This document shows, piece after piece, positions 9,435 to 18,316 of a DNA stretch of 64,000 nt. The DNA is from Nitrospirales bacterium (GTDB lineage Bacteria > Nitrospirota > Nitrospiria > Nitrospirales > UBA8639): positions 1 through 64,000 of the forward strand of contig JALDRK010000002.1 of NCBI GenBank assembly GCA_031315915.1, given 5' to 3'. The notes under the pieces are model-generated. The model was not told the DNA's origin. It did not search any database and was given only the letters and a program-made list of their open reading frames with translations. The translations under genes were made by a program, and so were the position numbers. Within the stretch, counting starts at the first letter, position 1, and each line of letters begins with the position of its first letter.

Positions 9435-10799
9435 TTAAATCCGGCTTCTAGCCCCGCCCTCACTAGCCTCTTCTTTCGGGGAGACATGACGCAACACCAG
9501 ACCATACCGCTCCTCGACTTCTCTCCGGTCAAATAATTCCGACGTATGGTCGACCATGGCCTCCTTGACCATCGTGGCATGCCGACGAATAGCTTGATGA
9601 ACCTGTGTATTGTCCGTGTTCTGAACAATAACGCTAAAAACTTCCAGCAGCCGCAGGCCAACGGCCACCGAGACGCATCCATATTGACGCAATTGATTAA
9701 ACGCGGCATCGAATATGCCGTCGATAGTCAGCGGATACGTAATCACCCGTAAAATATGCTCCTCATCATAGCAGCAAGAGGAAGGAAGAACACGCTCCGA
9801 TAACAGAGTCAAGGCATCACCAAGTCGGTCAATACAACTGATCGCGGTAAAGGGATCGTTAATTCCGGGAGAGAGGGCGCGCAGGGCCACTTCCACCAAT
9901 TGATGAATCGCAAACTCGATATCCTGCTCTTCCGTTCGTTGGCTGCCGATGAGAAAAGACTCCTGAAGATCCCCGATCAATGCCTCGGTAGCCTGCCCCG
10001 GAGGCCAGATTTTCCCAATGGTCTCGCCTTCCACAATAAACTCTCCAGGCCGATACAACAATTGAATGAGCACATCCTGTTTTTTCGCCAACGCCATGAC
10101 TCCCGGATGATCAATGGCCTGAAGATACCCGCTACTCCTGCTGACAAAGGGAATGCTGTCTTGCATGAATCCCGACGGCAATACGTCGTCAAGCGGAGGG
10201 GTATGAGAGGGAGGCGACTCTCCCACCTTCTTGGGAAATAACTGATTAATGGAGGCCTTCAACTCTCTGCTCACCCCGGCCACCACGGTATCTGCGTGAA
10301 TAGACATGGAAATGTGGTGAATAAAAAAAATAAACACACCCATGCTGGCGAGGGTCAACAACAGACCGACGAGCACGGAAATATGCGGAACGAAAATATG
10401 ATCTCCATTTTCCCGGATGGCACCCAACACCAGGAGGCAATAGAGAAAGGTCGCGATAAAGGTGCCGAGCACTACTTGATTGCCCATATCTTTCATGAAG
10501 TTTTTCAGCAATCTCGGTCCAAAGTGTGAAGATGCCAGGGTCAAAGCCACTATCGTGATCGAAAACACCACCCCCGCGACCGTGATCACCGACCCCGCCA
10601 CCGTCGCCAAAAGAGTGCGGGCTCCGGAAGGGCCAAGGGTATAAAGGAATTCCTCTCCCATCAAATGAGGCTGATCGATAGAGCGATCCACAACGATAGT
10701 CAACAAAGCCAGAGCAATCGCCGAGAGAGTCATGAGGGTGGGGATAAACCACAGACTGGACCTCAGCATCAGCCAGTAATTAAGCAGTCGGGTTTTCAT
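9435..10799 (-). CDS. DUF2254 family membrane protein
   Basis: A 454-residue predicted inner-membrane protein. The first ~170 residues hold about four transmembrane helices (near residues 10-35, 60-85, 110-130 and 135-160). The remaining soluble part contains 'AIDHPGVMALAKKQ', 'AIHQLVEVALRALSPGINDP' and 'CIDRLGDAL', the hallmark of DUF2254. Function unknown. It converges on glgC with an 80-bp gap and stands alone. Confidence 0.85.
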   Translation of the reverse strand: MKTRLLNYWLMLRSSLWFIPTLMTLSAIALALLTIVVDRSIDQPHLMGEEFLYTLGPSGARTLLATVAGSVITVAGVVFSITIVALTLASSHFGPRLLKNFMKDMGNQVVLGTFIATFLYCLLVLGAIRENGDHIFVPHISVLVGLLLTLASMGVFIFFIHHISMSIHADTVVAGVSRELKASINQLFPKKVGESPPSHTPPLDDVLPSGFMQDSIPFVSRSSGYLQAIDHPGVMALAKKQDVLIQLLYRPGEFIVEGETIGKIWPPGQATEALIGDLQESFLIGSQRTEEQDIEFAIHQLVEVALRALSPGINDPFTAISCIDRLGDALTLLSERVLPSSCCYDEEHILRVITYPLTIDGIFDAAFNQLRQYGCVSVAVGLRLLEVFSVIVQNTDNTQVHQAIRRHATMVKEAMVDHTSELFDRREVEERYGLVLRHVSPKEEASEGGARSRI

Positions 10800-11032
10800 A
10801 ATAAGCCCGGGGAACGGATCTGCATTGATTAATGAAAGTCGTGAAACAGGAGAACAGCGTACCTGGAAGGCAGATGTATACGCTATACGGCATGAAAGGA
10901 GTCATGGAAGCGAACAGACCTTGATCAGCAAGGATGAGGACAACTATTCCTCAGTTGTAAACGAAAAATCGACGCTCCTGAAAGTTTAACAATTCCTTCA
11001 ATAATCACTAGCGATACGGCCCCTTGCTCCCT

Positions 11033-11797
11033 CTAGGTCAGGAAGACAACAACCCCACTGAGGATCAGACCGGCCCCGGACATCCATCGCCATCGGGAAC
11101 CGAATACCTGAACCGGCAGGACCTTTTCCAAAAACACAAATATCGTCATCCCGGCAATCCAGAGCAGATTCATCACGCCTCCCACGAAAAGCAGTCCCAT
11201 CAATGCCCAGCAACATCCCAAACAAAACGCGCCATGATGCAGCCCCATGCGAAAGGCTCCAAGTTTTCCGTGGCGCCAATGTTGCGAAAAAAAATGGGCG
11301 GGAGAACGGCAATGGTCCAAACACACCGACTTCCAGGGCGTCAGTTGATACAAGCCTGCCAAGATGAACAGCCCTCCTCCCAGAACCGAACTTTGCGACA
11401 CCATCATTGGAGAAAGCAGAGCGGCTTCATGCAATGTCCATTGAATCACCGTCGCCCCAAGACTAAAGAGACTCCACACAACCAGATATCCGACGACGAA
11501 TGCCGCTGTGGGAGGCATAGGAGTCCCTTGTTGTTCAGCTTTTCTGACCATTCCGGCATAGAGCAAGGTCATGGGAGCGGCGCTGGGCAGCATCATCCCC
11601 ACCATCATGACCGCCCACATCAGGCACAGGAAGAGGCTGTCAACCAGGCTCCAGGCATAGGGAGTGATCGCCGAGATTCCACCAGTCGCGCCCATACCCG
11701 CCATGGCGTCCGACATCCAGAGCAGATAAGACCAAGCCAAACCGGTGACGCCTGCCAAGGCGCCAGAGACAATGAGTTGATCACGTGAAAAGGACAT
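11033..11797 (-). CDS. DUF2182 family membrane protein
   Basis: A 254-residue protein with about six transmembrane helices. The signatures 'WAVMMVGMMLPSAAPM', 'YQLTPWKSVCLDHCRSP' and 'GLHHGAFCLGCCWALM' mark the DUF2182 family of predicted metal-binding integral membrane proteins. The Cys/His/Met-rich motifs suggest metal handling, an inference. It lies 56 bp downstream of a DUF1326 gene in the same direction; the two families recur as neighbours in bacteria, so they probably act together. Confidence 0.88.
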   Translation of the reverse strand: MSFSRDQLIVSGALAGVTGLAWSYLLWMSDAMAGMGATGGISAITPYAWSLVDSLFLCLMWAVMMVGMMLPSAAPMTLLYAGMVRKAEQQGTPMPPTAAFVVGYLVVWSLFSLGATVIQWTLHEAALLSPMMVSQSSVLGGGLFILAGLYQLTPWKSVCLDHCRSPAHFFSQHWRHGKLGAFRMGLHHGAFCLGCCWALMGLLFVGGVMNLLWIAGMTIFVFLEKVLPVQVFGSRWRWMSGAGLILSGVVVFLT

Positions 11798-11853
11798 GCT
11801 TGGAAGACACCAAGCCCGAAAAGCAATGAAGAAAACGCGTGGAAGAGATTCCG

Positions 11854-12486
11854 TTACCGAATCACACCATCCTGATTCATATGCAGGAGATTAAACTGCC
11901 CATAACTATTGGACAGGTTCAGCGTAATCCCGGCTTTGGCCTTGGTCGACCCATTGCCCACTTCAGCCACCGTGTATTCAAACCCGTCCGGCAGGTTAAT
12001 TCTGGCACGGTAATCGCCCCCGCTAAACGGATCAGGAATGGGAGTGCCGGTTGATTCCACGAGGTCCGGGATATGCACGGTGGCCCGCCTGGCATCCACA
12101 TCAATAGAAAGATCGATCTTGACAAATAGAGGTTCCAGCACAATGGACATCGTACTGTTAAACACAAAAAAGTGAGTCGCCCCTGGAAGCGTCGATTCTC
12201 CATGTAAAATTTTTCGAAGGGCTTCGCGTTGCCGGGCATCGGCCCGTTCATCGATCAAGATCTGCTGAGTTCCGTTGCCTTGAGCGATTTCCCCCGGCCA
12301 TTGCAGCAGCATGACATAATTCAACTGATCCAGACGGATATCATTAAAATAGCCCTCTGCGATATGTCCTGACCCCATCGCTTCGCAAAATCCATGGGTG
12401 GTGGGCGCGTGGAATTGACACCCACACCCATAGGAACAGTTGCAATTGGCATACTCGACCCCGCGAAGCATCCATTGATCGCCCAT
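11854..12486 (-). CDS. DUF1326 family protein
   Basis: A 210-residue soluble protein. Near the N-terminus 'GVEYANCNCSYGCGCQFH' gives a Cys cluster diagnostic of DUF1326, suggesting metal binding. The frame extends upstream to 12552, but the ATG at 12486 follows AGGGGG and matches the usual family start. First gene of a two-gene leftward operon with the DUF2182 membrane protein. Role unknown; shuttling a metal to the membrane partner is a guess. Confidence 0.87.
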   Translation of the reverse strand: MGDQWMLRGVEYANCNCSYGCGCQFHAPTTHGFCEAMGSGHIAEGYFNDIRLDQLNYVMLLQWPGEIAQGNGTQQILIDERADARQREALRKILHGESTLPGATHFFVFNSTMSIVLEPLFVKIDLSIDVDARRATVHIPDLVESTGTPIPDPFSGGDYRARINLPDGFEYTVAEVGNGSTKAKAGITLNLSNSYGQFNLLHMNQDGVIR

Positions 12487-12785
12487 TGCACCCCCTGTTC
12501 GTTGGTCATTTACCCCATTGTTACCCGGAAAAACTTGGATACGCCGGAACAATAATCCTTCACCTGTCAGGGTTCCGTTCCTCTCCGTTTGGCAGTTCTA
12601 CCATGCCGCTGACTACTGATTCTACTGCCTCCGCCCGAATACTTTTTTTTTGGGTTCCTCCAAAAATCAGTAGGCAAACGACGGCAAACCGACTACACTA
12701 CACCGACAAACAAGGAACCGGGTCTGAAGACAGAACGTTCCGTATCGCCTTATTATTTTCCGATCGAAGAAAGGATGCAGCGCAC

Positions 12786-13145
12786 ATGGCCCAACATTTC
12801 AAGCAGTTTGCCGAAGGACAGTTTGGTGAACTTCACGGATACGCCGGGAAAGAGGCCCCAGCCAGTACGGTGGCCCTGGTGGAAGAGGACGGAAAAACTC
12901 TCACCGCGGCAGGCCTGAAATTTTGCAAACAACGAGGCATTTCCACCCCGAATGTAGAGGCCATCCGCGTCATATACGATCAATATCATTCGCCGGCCCT
13001 CGATCAAGCCATGCAAGCCCAAATTCGCAACCAGGAAATCATCACCGAAAAAATGGAGCACACCAAAAAAATCTCGGAACGCCTCCGCTTGGATTGGGAA
13101 ACACAGGATAAGGCCTATAAGGCACAGGCCTCAGCCAAAAAATAA
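12786..13145 (+). CDS. Hypothetical protein, charged
   Basis: A 119-residue protein with no family I recognise. The frame is open from 12486, but the region before the ATG at 12786 lacks coding character and AAAGGA lies upstream of that ATG. The N-terminal part is mixed ('FAEGQFGELHGYAG', 'TLTAAGLKFCKQRGIS'); the C-terminal ~45 residues are rich in Lys, Glu and Gln and likely helical or coiled-coil. Soluble, no signal peptide. The next gene is the 30-residue basic peptide 61 bp downstream. Confidence 0.6.
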   Translation: MAQHFKQFAEGQFGELHGYAGKEAPASTVALVEEDGKTLTAAGLKFCKQRGISTPNVEAIRVIYDQYHSPALDQAMQAQIRNQEIITEKMEHTKKISERLRLDWETQDKAYKAQASAKK

Positions 13146-13206
13146 TCACAGGAAAATTCAATACCTCAACAAAGCGATTTCACTCGAATAAACAAGGAGC
13201 TTTTCG

Positions 13207-13299
13207 ATGGGAAAAAGTCAGGACGCTCGCAAGGAAACCAAAAAGAAACCCACCAAAACCCTAAAAGAGAAACGCGCCGAAAAACGAACAAAGAAATAA
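13207..13299 (+). CDS. Very small lysine-rich protein (30 aa)
   Basis: A complete short gene, 'MGKSQDARKETKKKPTKTLK' followed by ten more mostly Lys, Glu and Arg residues. AAGGAG at 13193-13198 sits 8 bases before the ATG. About half the residues are Lys or Arg. Similar ~30-residue 'MGKSQD...KKP.KT.KEK' peptides occur, unnamed, in many environmental bacteria (recalled, not searched). Nucleic-acid binding is plausible from charge only. Confidence 0.6.
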   Translation: MGKSQDARKETKKKPTKTLKEKRAEKRTKK

Positions 13300-13539
13300 T
13301 TCTCTCCCGCCTTCGCTTCTTTCTTTCCTTCCGGCGAGAGGAACTTCCTCCCGCCGGATCGGATTCTCCTCCCGTCTGACAATTCATACGCCTTCTAAAT
13401 CTTTTTCACTCAGGAAATCCTTTAGTCAACTTAGCCCTATAAACGGTAGTTGGCCATTCCGGAACCCTTCGACTGCCGCAAAAGCTGCGGCGCGCAGGGC
13501 GAACGGGCTCTCACGCAAGGGGTGACCCTCTCGGCACCC

Positions 13540-13572
13540 CCGTTCGTGCTGAGGCTCTCGAAGCATGAACGG
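13540..13572. repeat. Hairpin-forming dispersed repeat
   Basis: Ends CCGTTC and GAACGG with inner TGCT and AGCA form an imperfect hairpin. It lies in the 400-bp gene-free stretch 13300-13699, in which I see no other gene and which begins after the small basic peptide gene. The motif resembles short dispersed repeats found in many environmental genomes. Confidence 0.5.
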
Positions 13573-13664
13573 ACTAGTGGGGCTGTCACTGCCGTTTTCA
13601 AGTTAATCAAAACGGTATGGTCGGTCTTCTGCCCATATCCCCTCCCGATCTCCCTCGTCATGGT

Positions 13665-13701
13665 TTGACAAATCCTAATATGTCTATTATTCTGGACATA
13701 T
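13665..13701 (+). promoter_or_regulatory. arsR promoter with overlapping palindromic operator
   Basis: TTGACA (13665-13670) and TATTCT (13688-13693) are spaced by 17 bases. The perfect inverted repeat ATATGTC (13678-13684) / GACATAT (13695-13701) spans the -10 box and the start codon, as expected for an ArsR operator. The predicted transcription start coincides with the arsR ATG at 13700, so the mRNA may be leaderless. Confidence 0.65.
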
Positions 13702-14050
13702 GGAAATTAATGAAGCACTATCAGCCTTTGCCGCTTTATCGCAAGACACCCGGCTTCGCGTCTTTCGGCTGTTAGTGGAATATGGCCCTGAAGGGGCTCC
13801 GGCCGGAACACTCAGCGAGGCCTTGGCTATTCCTCATAATACTCTGTCCTTCCATCTCTCCCACATGAGCCATGCCGGACTGGTTCTCTCCCGGCGCAAG
13901 GGCCGGTCAATTATCTACAGTGCCAACTTTGAATTCTTCAGCAATCTTATCCGGTACATGGTCCAAGACTGCTGCCGAGAGGACATGGCCAGTATTCGTG
14001 ACAACAAAAAAAAGAATTGCAGCGTCATCGAACTCTCTAAATGTTGCTAA
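13700..14050 (+). CDS. arsR: ArsR/SmtB family transcriptional repressor
   Basis: A 116-residue winged-helix repressor. The DNA-binding segment is 'ALAIPHNTLSFHLSHMSHAG' followed by the wing 'VLSRRKGRSIIYS'. Cysteines cluster near the C-terminus ('QDCCRED', 'NCSVIELSKCC') and are likely As(III) ligands; the classical ELCVCDL sensor motif is absent, so the sensor is of the C-terminal-cysteine type. First gene of arsR-arsI-arsC-acr3. No Shine-Dalgarno is seen; the promoter overlaps the start. Binding of As(III) releasing the operator is the family mechanism. Confidence 0.93.
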   Translation: MEINEALSAFAALSQDTRLRVFRLLVEYGPEGAPAGTLSEALAIPHNTLSFHLSHMSHAGLVLSRRKGRSIIYSANFEFFSNLIRYMVQDCCREDMASIRDNKKKNCSVIELSKCC

Positions 14051-14079
14051 CCCGTCAAGGTCAAGAAGGAGACCAAACC

Positions 14080-14553
14080 ATGAAACGTCTTCATATTCAT
14101 ATCGGTGTCGAACGGTTGGAAGAAGCCATCGCGTTTTACGGTCGGTTGCTTGGGGCTGAACCGAACAAACGCAAACCGGACTATGCGAAATGGATGCTGG
14201 AAGATCCCCGCGTGAATCTGGCCATCTCCACACGAGCCTCCACAACAGGGGTCGATCACCTGGGCATTCAGGTTGAGGAAGAGCATGAATTGAAGGAGAT
14301 CCGACAACGGCTTCAAGTCGGAAACCTTCCGGTATCCGAAGAAGGTGAGACGCTCTGCTGTTATGCCAAATCGGATAAATCCTGGGTGCTGGATCCTGCC
14401 GGCATTCCGTGGGAAGCCTACCGCACGATGGAAGATGCCGAAATCTTTTCCACCCATTCGGCTCCATCGAACACCGCCTGTTGCGAACCAACACGCTTGG
14501 CCGGTGCACAATCCAAAAATCCGGCTTCCACATCATCCGGCTGTTGTTCCTGA
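14080..14553 (+). CDS. arsI: ArsI/CadI family metalloenzyme (C-As lyase-like)
   Basis: A 157-residue vicinal-oxygen-chelate (glyoxalase-like) protein. ArsI cleaves the carbon-arsenic bond of trivalent organoarsenicals using Fe(II). Expected metal ligands are the His in 'LHIHIGVE', the His in 'GVDHLGIQ' and the Glu in 'WEAYRT'; the Cys pair in 'ETLCCYAKSDKSW' binds arsenic in ArsI. Two further C-terminal Cys pairs ('ACCEP', 'GCCS') are present. AAGGAG precedes the ATG at 14080. It follows arsR by 29 bp and ends 1 bp before arsC. CadI-like cadmium response is the alternative, but context favours arsenic. Confidence 0.88.
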   Translation: MKRLHIHIGVERLEEAIAFYGRLLGAEPNKRKPDYAKWMLEDPRVNLAISTRASTTGVDHLGIQVEEEHELKEIRQRLQVGNLPVSEEGETLCCYAKSDKSWVLDPAGIPWEAYRTMEDAEIFSTHSAPSNTACCEPTRLAGAQSKNPASTSSGCCS

Positions 14554-14554
14554 A

Positions 14555-14977
14555 ATGCTCCCACAGCCCATTAACGTACTGGTGCTTTGCACCGGCAACT
14601 CCTGCCGTTCCATCATGGCCGAAGCCCTCATTAATCATCTAGGGCAGGGGCGCTATCACGCATGGAGCGCCGGAAGTCATCCGACAGGAACCGTGCACCC
14701 TCTGGCTCTTGCCACCTTAGAACGCCAGAACATTGATCCCGGTCAGCCACGCAGTAAATCTTGGAATGAAATGACCGCCCGTTCATTCGAACTGATTATT
14801 ACCGTCTGCGACCAGGCCGCCGGTGAAACCTGTCCGATTGTTCCGGGCCAGCCCCGCAAGCTTCATTGGAGTATTCCCGATCCGGCCAAAGCGACGGGCA
14901 CCGATTCAGATATTCAAGCGGCATTCGATCAGACCTTCATCCTGCTCAAGAACCATATCGAGTCATTACTGACATGA
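14555..14977 (+). CDS. arsC: Arsenate reductase, low-MW phosphatase (thioredoxin) type
   Basis: A 140-residue arsenate reductase converting As(V) to As(III) for export. The P-loop CTGNSCRS gives the CX5R motif (Cys12-Arg18); Cys85 and Cys93 in '[12 protein letters not shown]' complete the three-cysteine relay, and '[10 protein letters not shown]' carries the catalytic Asp. The ATG starts 1 bp after the arsI stop, implying translational coupling; a longer in-frame reading from 14345 is not needed. Its stop overlaps the acr3 start as ATGA. Confidence 0.94.
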   Translation: MLPQPINVLVLCTGNSCRSIMAEALINHLGQGRYHAWSAGSHPTGTVHPLALATLERQNIDPGQPRSKSWNEMTARSFELIITVCDQAAGETCPIVPGQPRKLHWSIPDPAKATGTDSDIQAAFDQTFILLKNHIESLLT

Positions 14978-16094
14978 CCGCGTGCGGCACCCGTCGTCTC
15001 TCGTTTCTCGATCGCTACCTTACAGCCTGGCTGATTCTGGCGATGGGAGGGGGCATCGCGGTAAAGACAATATTCTCCGAAACCCCTGCCCTCCTCAATA
15101 GCCTCTCGTGGGAGACCACCAACCTTCCCATCGCCGTCGGCCTCATCCTCATGATGTATCCCCCGCTGGCCCGCGTAAAATACGAAGAGCTGTCCCTGAT
15201 CTTTCGTGACTGGAAAATATTGCTGATGTCGCTCGTGCAAAATTGGCTCATCGGCCCTCTCCTTATGTTCGGCCTTGCCGTAACCTTTCTCCGGGATTCC
15301 CCCGAATACATGACCGGGCTCATTCTCATCGGATTGGCCCGATGCATCGCCATGGTCTTGATCTGGAATCAACTGGCCGAGGGCGACAATCAATATGCGG
15401 CAGCCCTGGTCGCCTTCAACAGCATCTTCCAACTGGTGGCATTCAGCATCTACGCCTGGTTCTTTTTAGAATTTTTCTGCCTGTGCTTGGTCTTACAGAA
15501 CAAATTATCGACGTGCCGTTCAGTACCATCGCCGAAAGCGTCCTCATCTATTTGGGCATTCCGTTTGCCGCCGGGCTGCTCTCAAGAACAATCCTGCTGT
15601 CGAAAAAAGGGGCGTTCTGGTACGAGCAACGGTTCCTCCCGGCCATCAACCCCATCACCCTCGTCGCCCTGCTTTTCACCATCTTCGCCATGTTTACGCT
15701 TAAGGGAGAATCGGTCCTGAGCCTGCCGGGCGATGCATTGCGCATTGCCGTACCGCTCACGCTCTATTTCATCATCATGTTCCTTGTCAGTTTTGCTATG
15801 GGCAAATTCACCGGAACCGACTATGGCAAAACCACCGCCGTCTCCTTTACGGCCGCCAGCAATAATTTTGAACTGGCCATTGCAGTGGCGATTGCCGTAT
15901 TCGGACTCGGGTCTTCGGTCGCCTTTGCGACTGTCATCGGCCCACTGGTGGAAGTGCCGGTCCTCCTGGCATTGGTCAACGTAGCGTTTTGGCTTCGAAC
16001 GAAATGGTTTTCCCCGGCATCGCCGGCCATCCATTCCACCCGAATCCGGCATAGAGATGGGACGCCTGCTCCGGAAGCAGGACGAAATATCTGA
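14974..16094 (+). pseudogene. acr3: ACR3-type arsenite efflux permease, frameshifted
   Basis: Membrane exporter of As(III), last gene of the ars operon, starting in a 4-bp overlap with arsC. The first frame (from 14974) carries TM1-5 including the essential Cys motif '[19 protein letters not shown]', up to 'YAWFFLE'. The rest continues one frame back from about 15471 ('[15 protein letters not shown]' to the end), including '[12 protein letters not shown]' with its conserved Glu. One base is missing near the T-run 15472-15476; restoring it gives an uninterrupted ~10-TM protein. Both halves look fully conserved, so a recent mutation, a sequencing error or ribosomal slippage are all possible. 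Confidence 0.85.
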
Positions 16095-16199
16095 ATCGGC
16101 CCTTGCCGGTTCATTGCCTAAGATTTTCAGGCATGCCAACATAGGCAACAAAAAGTCCGGCATTCCACATTGCACCATAATTGACAGAGGAGAAACTTC

Positions 16200-17224
16200 A
16201 TGGATCGCCTCGACACAATACGCACCCTCTCGATTGGAATGATCATCCTGGCAGCCATTCCGGGTTGCATTAACCATCTCGATAAAGCCGCGGCCGCGGC
16301 CCTCAATCCCGTAGACATCAAAGAATGGCAAGTGCCCTGGGATCAGACGAGGCCGCGCGATCCCTATGTGGACCAGCAGCAACGCGTATGGTTCGTGGGC
16401 CAGGGTGGAGACTACATCGGCTTGCTGGACCCCGAGGTCGGACAGTTTCATCAATTTAAACTGGATCCAGGCACCGGGCCGCATAATCTGATCGTCGACA
16501 AGGAAGGGCAGGTCTGGTATGCCGGAAACCGTGCGGCCCATATCGGCAAACTCGATCCGGCCACCGGGAACATTACCAAGTACTCCATGCCCAATCCGCA
16601 GGCAATCGATCCCCATACCCTGATTTTCGGCATGAATAGGAATATCTGGTTTACGGTACAACAAGGAAACTTCGTGGGATATCTGGACATGGCAACCGGC
16701 CACATTCACCTAACGCCGCTCCCAACCCCACATGCCCGCCCCTATGGTATGGTCATGGATACCGTCGGTTCTCCGTGGTTTACGGAATTCGGCACCAATA
16801 AGCTCGGGAACATCGATCAGAAAACAAAAACCGTTCGTGAATATTCGCTAACTCGGAACGAGGCGCGTCCACGACGACTGGCGGTGACCTCGGACAACGT
16901 CATTTGGTATGTGGATTATGCGGAAGGGTATCTTGGATCCTATAACTCCCAAACCGGCCAGATTCAGGAATGGCCGGTGCCGGGAGGAACCGATGCCAAA
17001 CCGTATGGCATGACCGTCGATGGTCAGGATCGTGTGTGGTTTGTGGAAACCGGCTGCACCCCAATCGCCTCGTCGGCTTCGATACACAAACTCATACGGT
17101 CATCAGTCTCACCGATATTCCCAGCGGCGGCGGAACCGTTCGCCATATGGTGTATCACCACCCGACACACACCATTTGGTTCGGCACCGATGCCAACACC
17201 ATCGGCCGCGCCAAAATCCCCTAA
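16200..17224 (+). pseudogene. Vgb-like beta-propeller lipoprotein, frameshifted near the 3' end
   Basis: A virginiamycin-B-lyase-like propeller with repeated 'VWF..G...IG.LDP.TG' blades (for example 'VWYAGNRAAHIGKLDPATG', 'WFTEFGTNKLGNID'). A signal peptide with lipobox 'AIPGCIN' predicts an exported lipoprotein. GAGGAG precedes the ATG. At about 17055-17065 the frame moves back by one: the first frame reads 'VWFVETG', the correct continuation 'PNRLVGFDTQTHTVISL' ends at TAA 17224. One missing base explains it. Despite the Vgb resemblance, antibiotic lyase activity is not implied. It lies 105 bp after acr3 and may be expressed with it. Confidence 0.78.
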
Positions 17225-17292
17225 AAACAGTCTCTGGGTGCCAGCTTCCCTTCCGCGGTGATAGGCAAAAATTCCTGCCCTGGTCACCAAAA

Positions 17293-17341
17293 GCCCCTTC
17301 GTCGGAGTTTATCCTGAGCAGTGCTGAAGGACTCAGGGCAG
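17293..17341. repeat. Dispersed repeat, type A copy 1
   Basis: A ~49-bp element with the core TTTATCCTGAGCA and end ACTCAGGGCAG. A second copy with only a few mismatches lies at 28889-28937. Both are intergenic. Confidence 0.75.
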
Positions 17342-17423
17342 ACTAGAACGGTGGACCCGTGCTTAACTCGAAAAATCCGGAACCAGCACAATCCTTCCAC
17401 CGGGTTTCTTCCTTCTCAATTTG

Positions 17424-17450
17424 TCATCCTGAGCGCCACGCGAAGGATCT
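17424..17450. repeat. Dispersed repeat, type B copy 1
   Basis: TCATCCTGAG, a variable centre, then CGAAGGATCT. The reverse-oriented partner lies at 28985-29011. In both regions it sits within ~130 bp of a type A copy, so the two may form one composite element. Confidence 0.65.
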
Positions 17451-17689
17451 GTGCCAAAGTCAGACAGCAAAAAAATTGGCAACCCCCTCCCAAAATCAGA
17501 GCAAAAAAATCATATTTTCCCTTTGCCAAATGGGGACTCAGGGAGATTTAAGACTTCGTTCCGCTTCTCCAAATCTTCCGCACCCCATCTGTACTTTATT
17601 CACCCCGTTGGCTAGCATTGGCAGGACAGCATACATTCTTCCTACCGGCAGGAGGCCGTGACTCACCTCAAACCAAGGAGGGAACACTC

Positions 17690-18052
17690 ATGACAAATTG
17701 CAAACCACATCCGATCCACAAAAAATTCGGTAAATGCCCTACCCTATTGTCGGCATTGGTGATTTACCTGGCATTGGCGGGTTGTAGCTCCGTGAATATT
17801 CTCAACCCTCAGAACGGTGCCACGTTCCCGGCAGGCCAGGCCATCCAATTTGAAGGTGAAGTCACGCGGTCCTCTGAAACCGGAGGAGCCGACCGGTCTG
17901 ATGATTTAAGCTGGACATCGAACGTGAACGGCAACCTGGGAACAGGCCGGACCTTGAGCGTCACCACGCTCAATGTCGGACCGCATAACATTACGGCCTC
18001 CTGGCCCGGCCATAATCGGAGTGACTCCATCAACATTCAAGTCAATCCATAA
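17690..18052 (+). CDS. Small lipoprotein with Ig-like fold
   Basis: A 120-residue protein with signal peptide and lipobox ('LALAGCSS'). The mature part starts 'NILNPQNGATFPAGQAIQFE' and ends 'HNITASWPGHNRSDSINIQV', a pattern of a single bacterial Ig-like or cadherin-like domain. GGAGG precedes the ATG at 17690. Function unknown; likely a periplasm-facing binding or structural lipoprotein. It lies between the Vgb-like propeller and the TPR gene on the same strand. Confidence 0.75.
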   Translation: MTNCKPHPIHKKFGKCPTLLSALVIYLALAGCSSVNILNPQNGATFPAGQAIQFEGEVTRSSETGGADRSDDLSWTSNVNGNLGTGRTLSVTTLNVGPHNITASWPGHNRSDSINIQVNP

Positions 18053-18316
18053 TGGCATTTCACAATCATTACCTGTTTTGGCTGAAACCCGGACAGAGAT
18101 ATGATGGTCCTTCTTCCAGTTGGGCGGTGGGGATTTGGGCCCCGGAACATAGCTCCGCATCTTTTTTCAGAAGCCGGCTCCCGACTGCATCTCCCTGCCC
18201 CTTCGCAATCCTCTTCCCCTCTCATACCGCTAAACTTGCATGCAAAATTGAAAAGATGGGAACATAAGAGTAGGGAACCACCAAGGCTCCTGATCAAATA
18301 CGAAAAAGGAGCATAC

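Larger units (their letters stand above)
17225..17689. other. Gene-free spacer carrying dispersed repeats
   Basis: No gene seen. It contains two repeats listed separately (17293-17341 and 17424-17450). GGAGG just before 17690 serves the next gene. Confidence 0.6.

Noticed and set aside
13907-14638. 243-residue minus-strand frame across the ars genes
   Set aside because: Antisense to arsR-arsI-arsC, which have clear family motifs; no Shine-Dalgarno or family match.
15460-15480. Programmed -1 frameshift in acr3
   Set aside because: The heptamers here (CTTTTTA, ATTTTTC) do not match a canonical slippery site and ACR3 is not known to use frameshifting; a missing base is simpler.
15582-16709. 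375-residue minus-strand frame
   Set aside because: Antisense shadow of acr3 and the Vgb-like propeller; composition is typical of a reverse-frame artefact.
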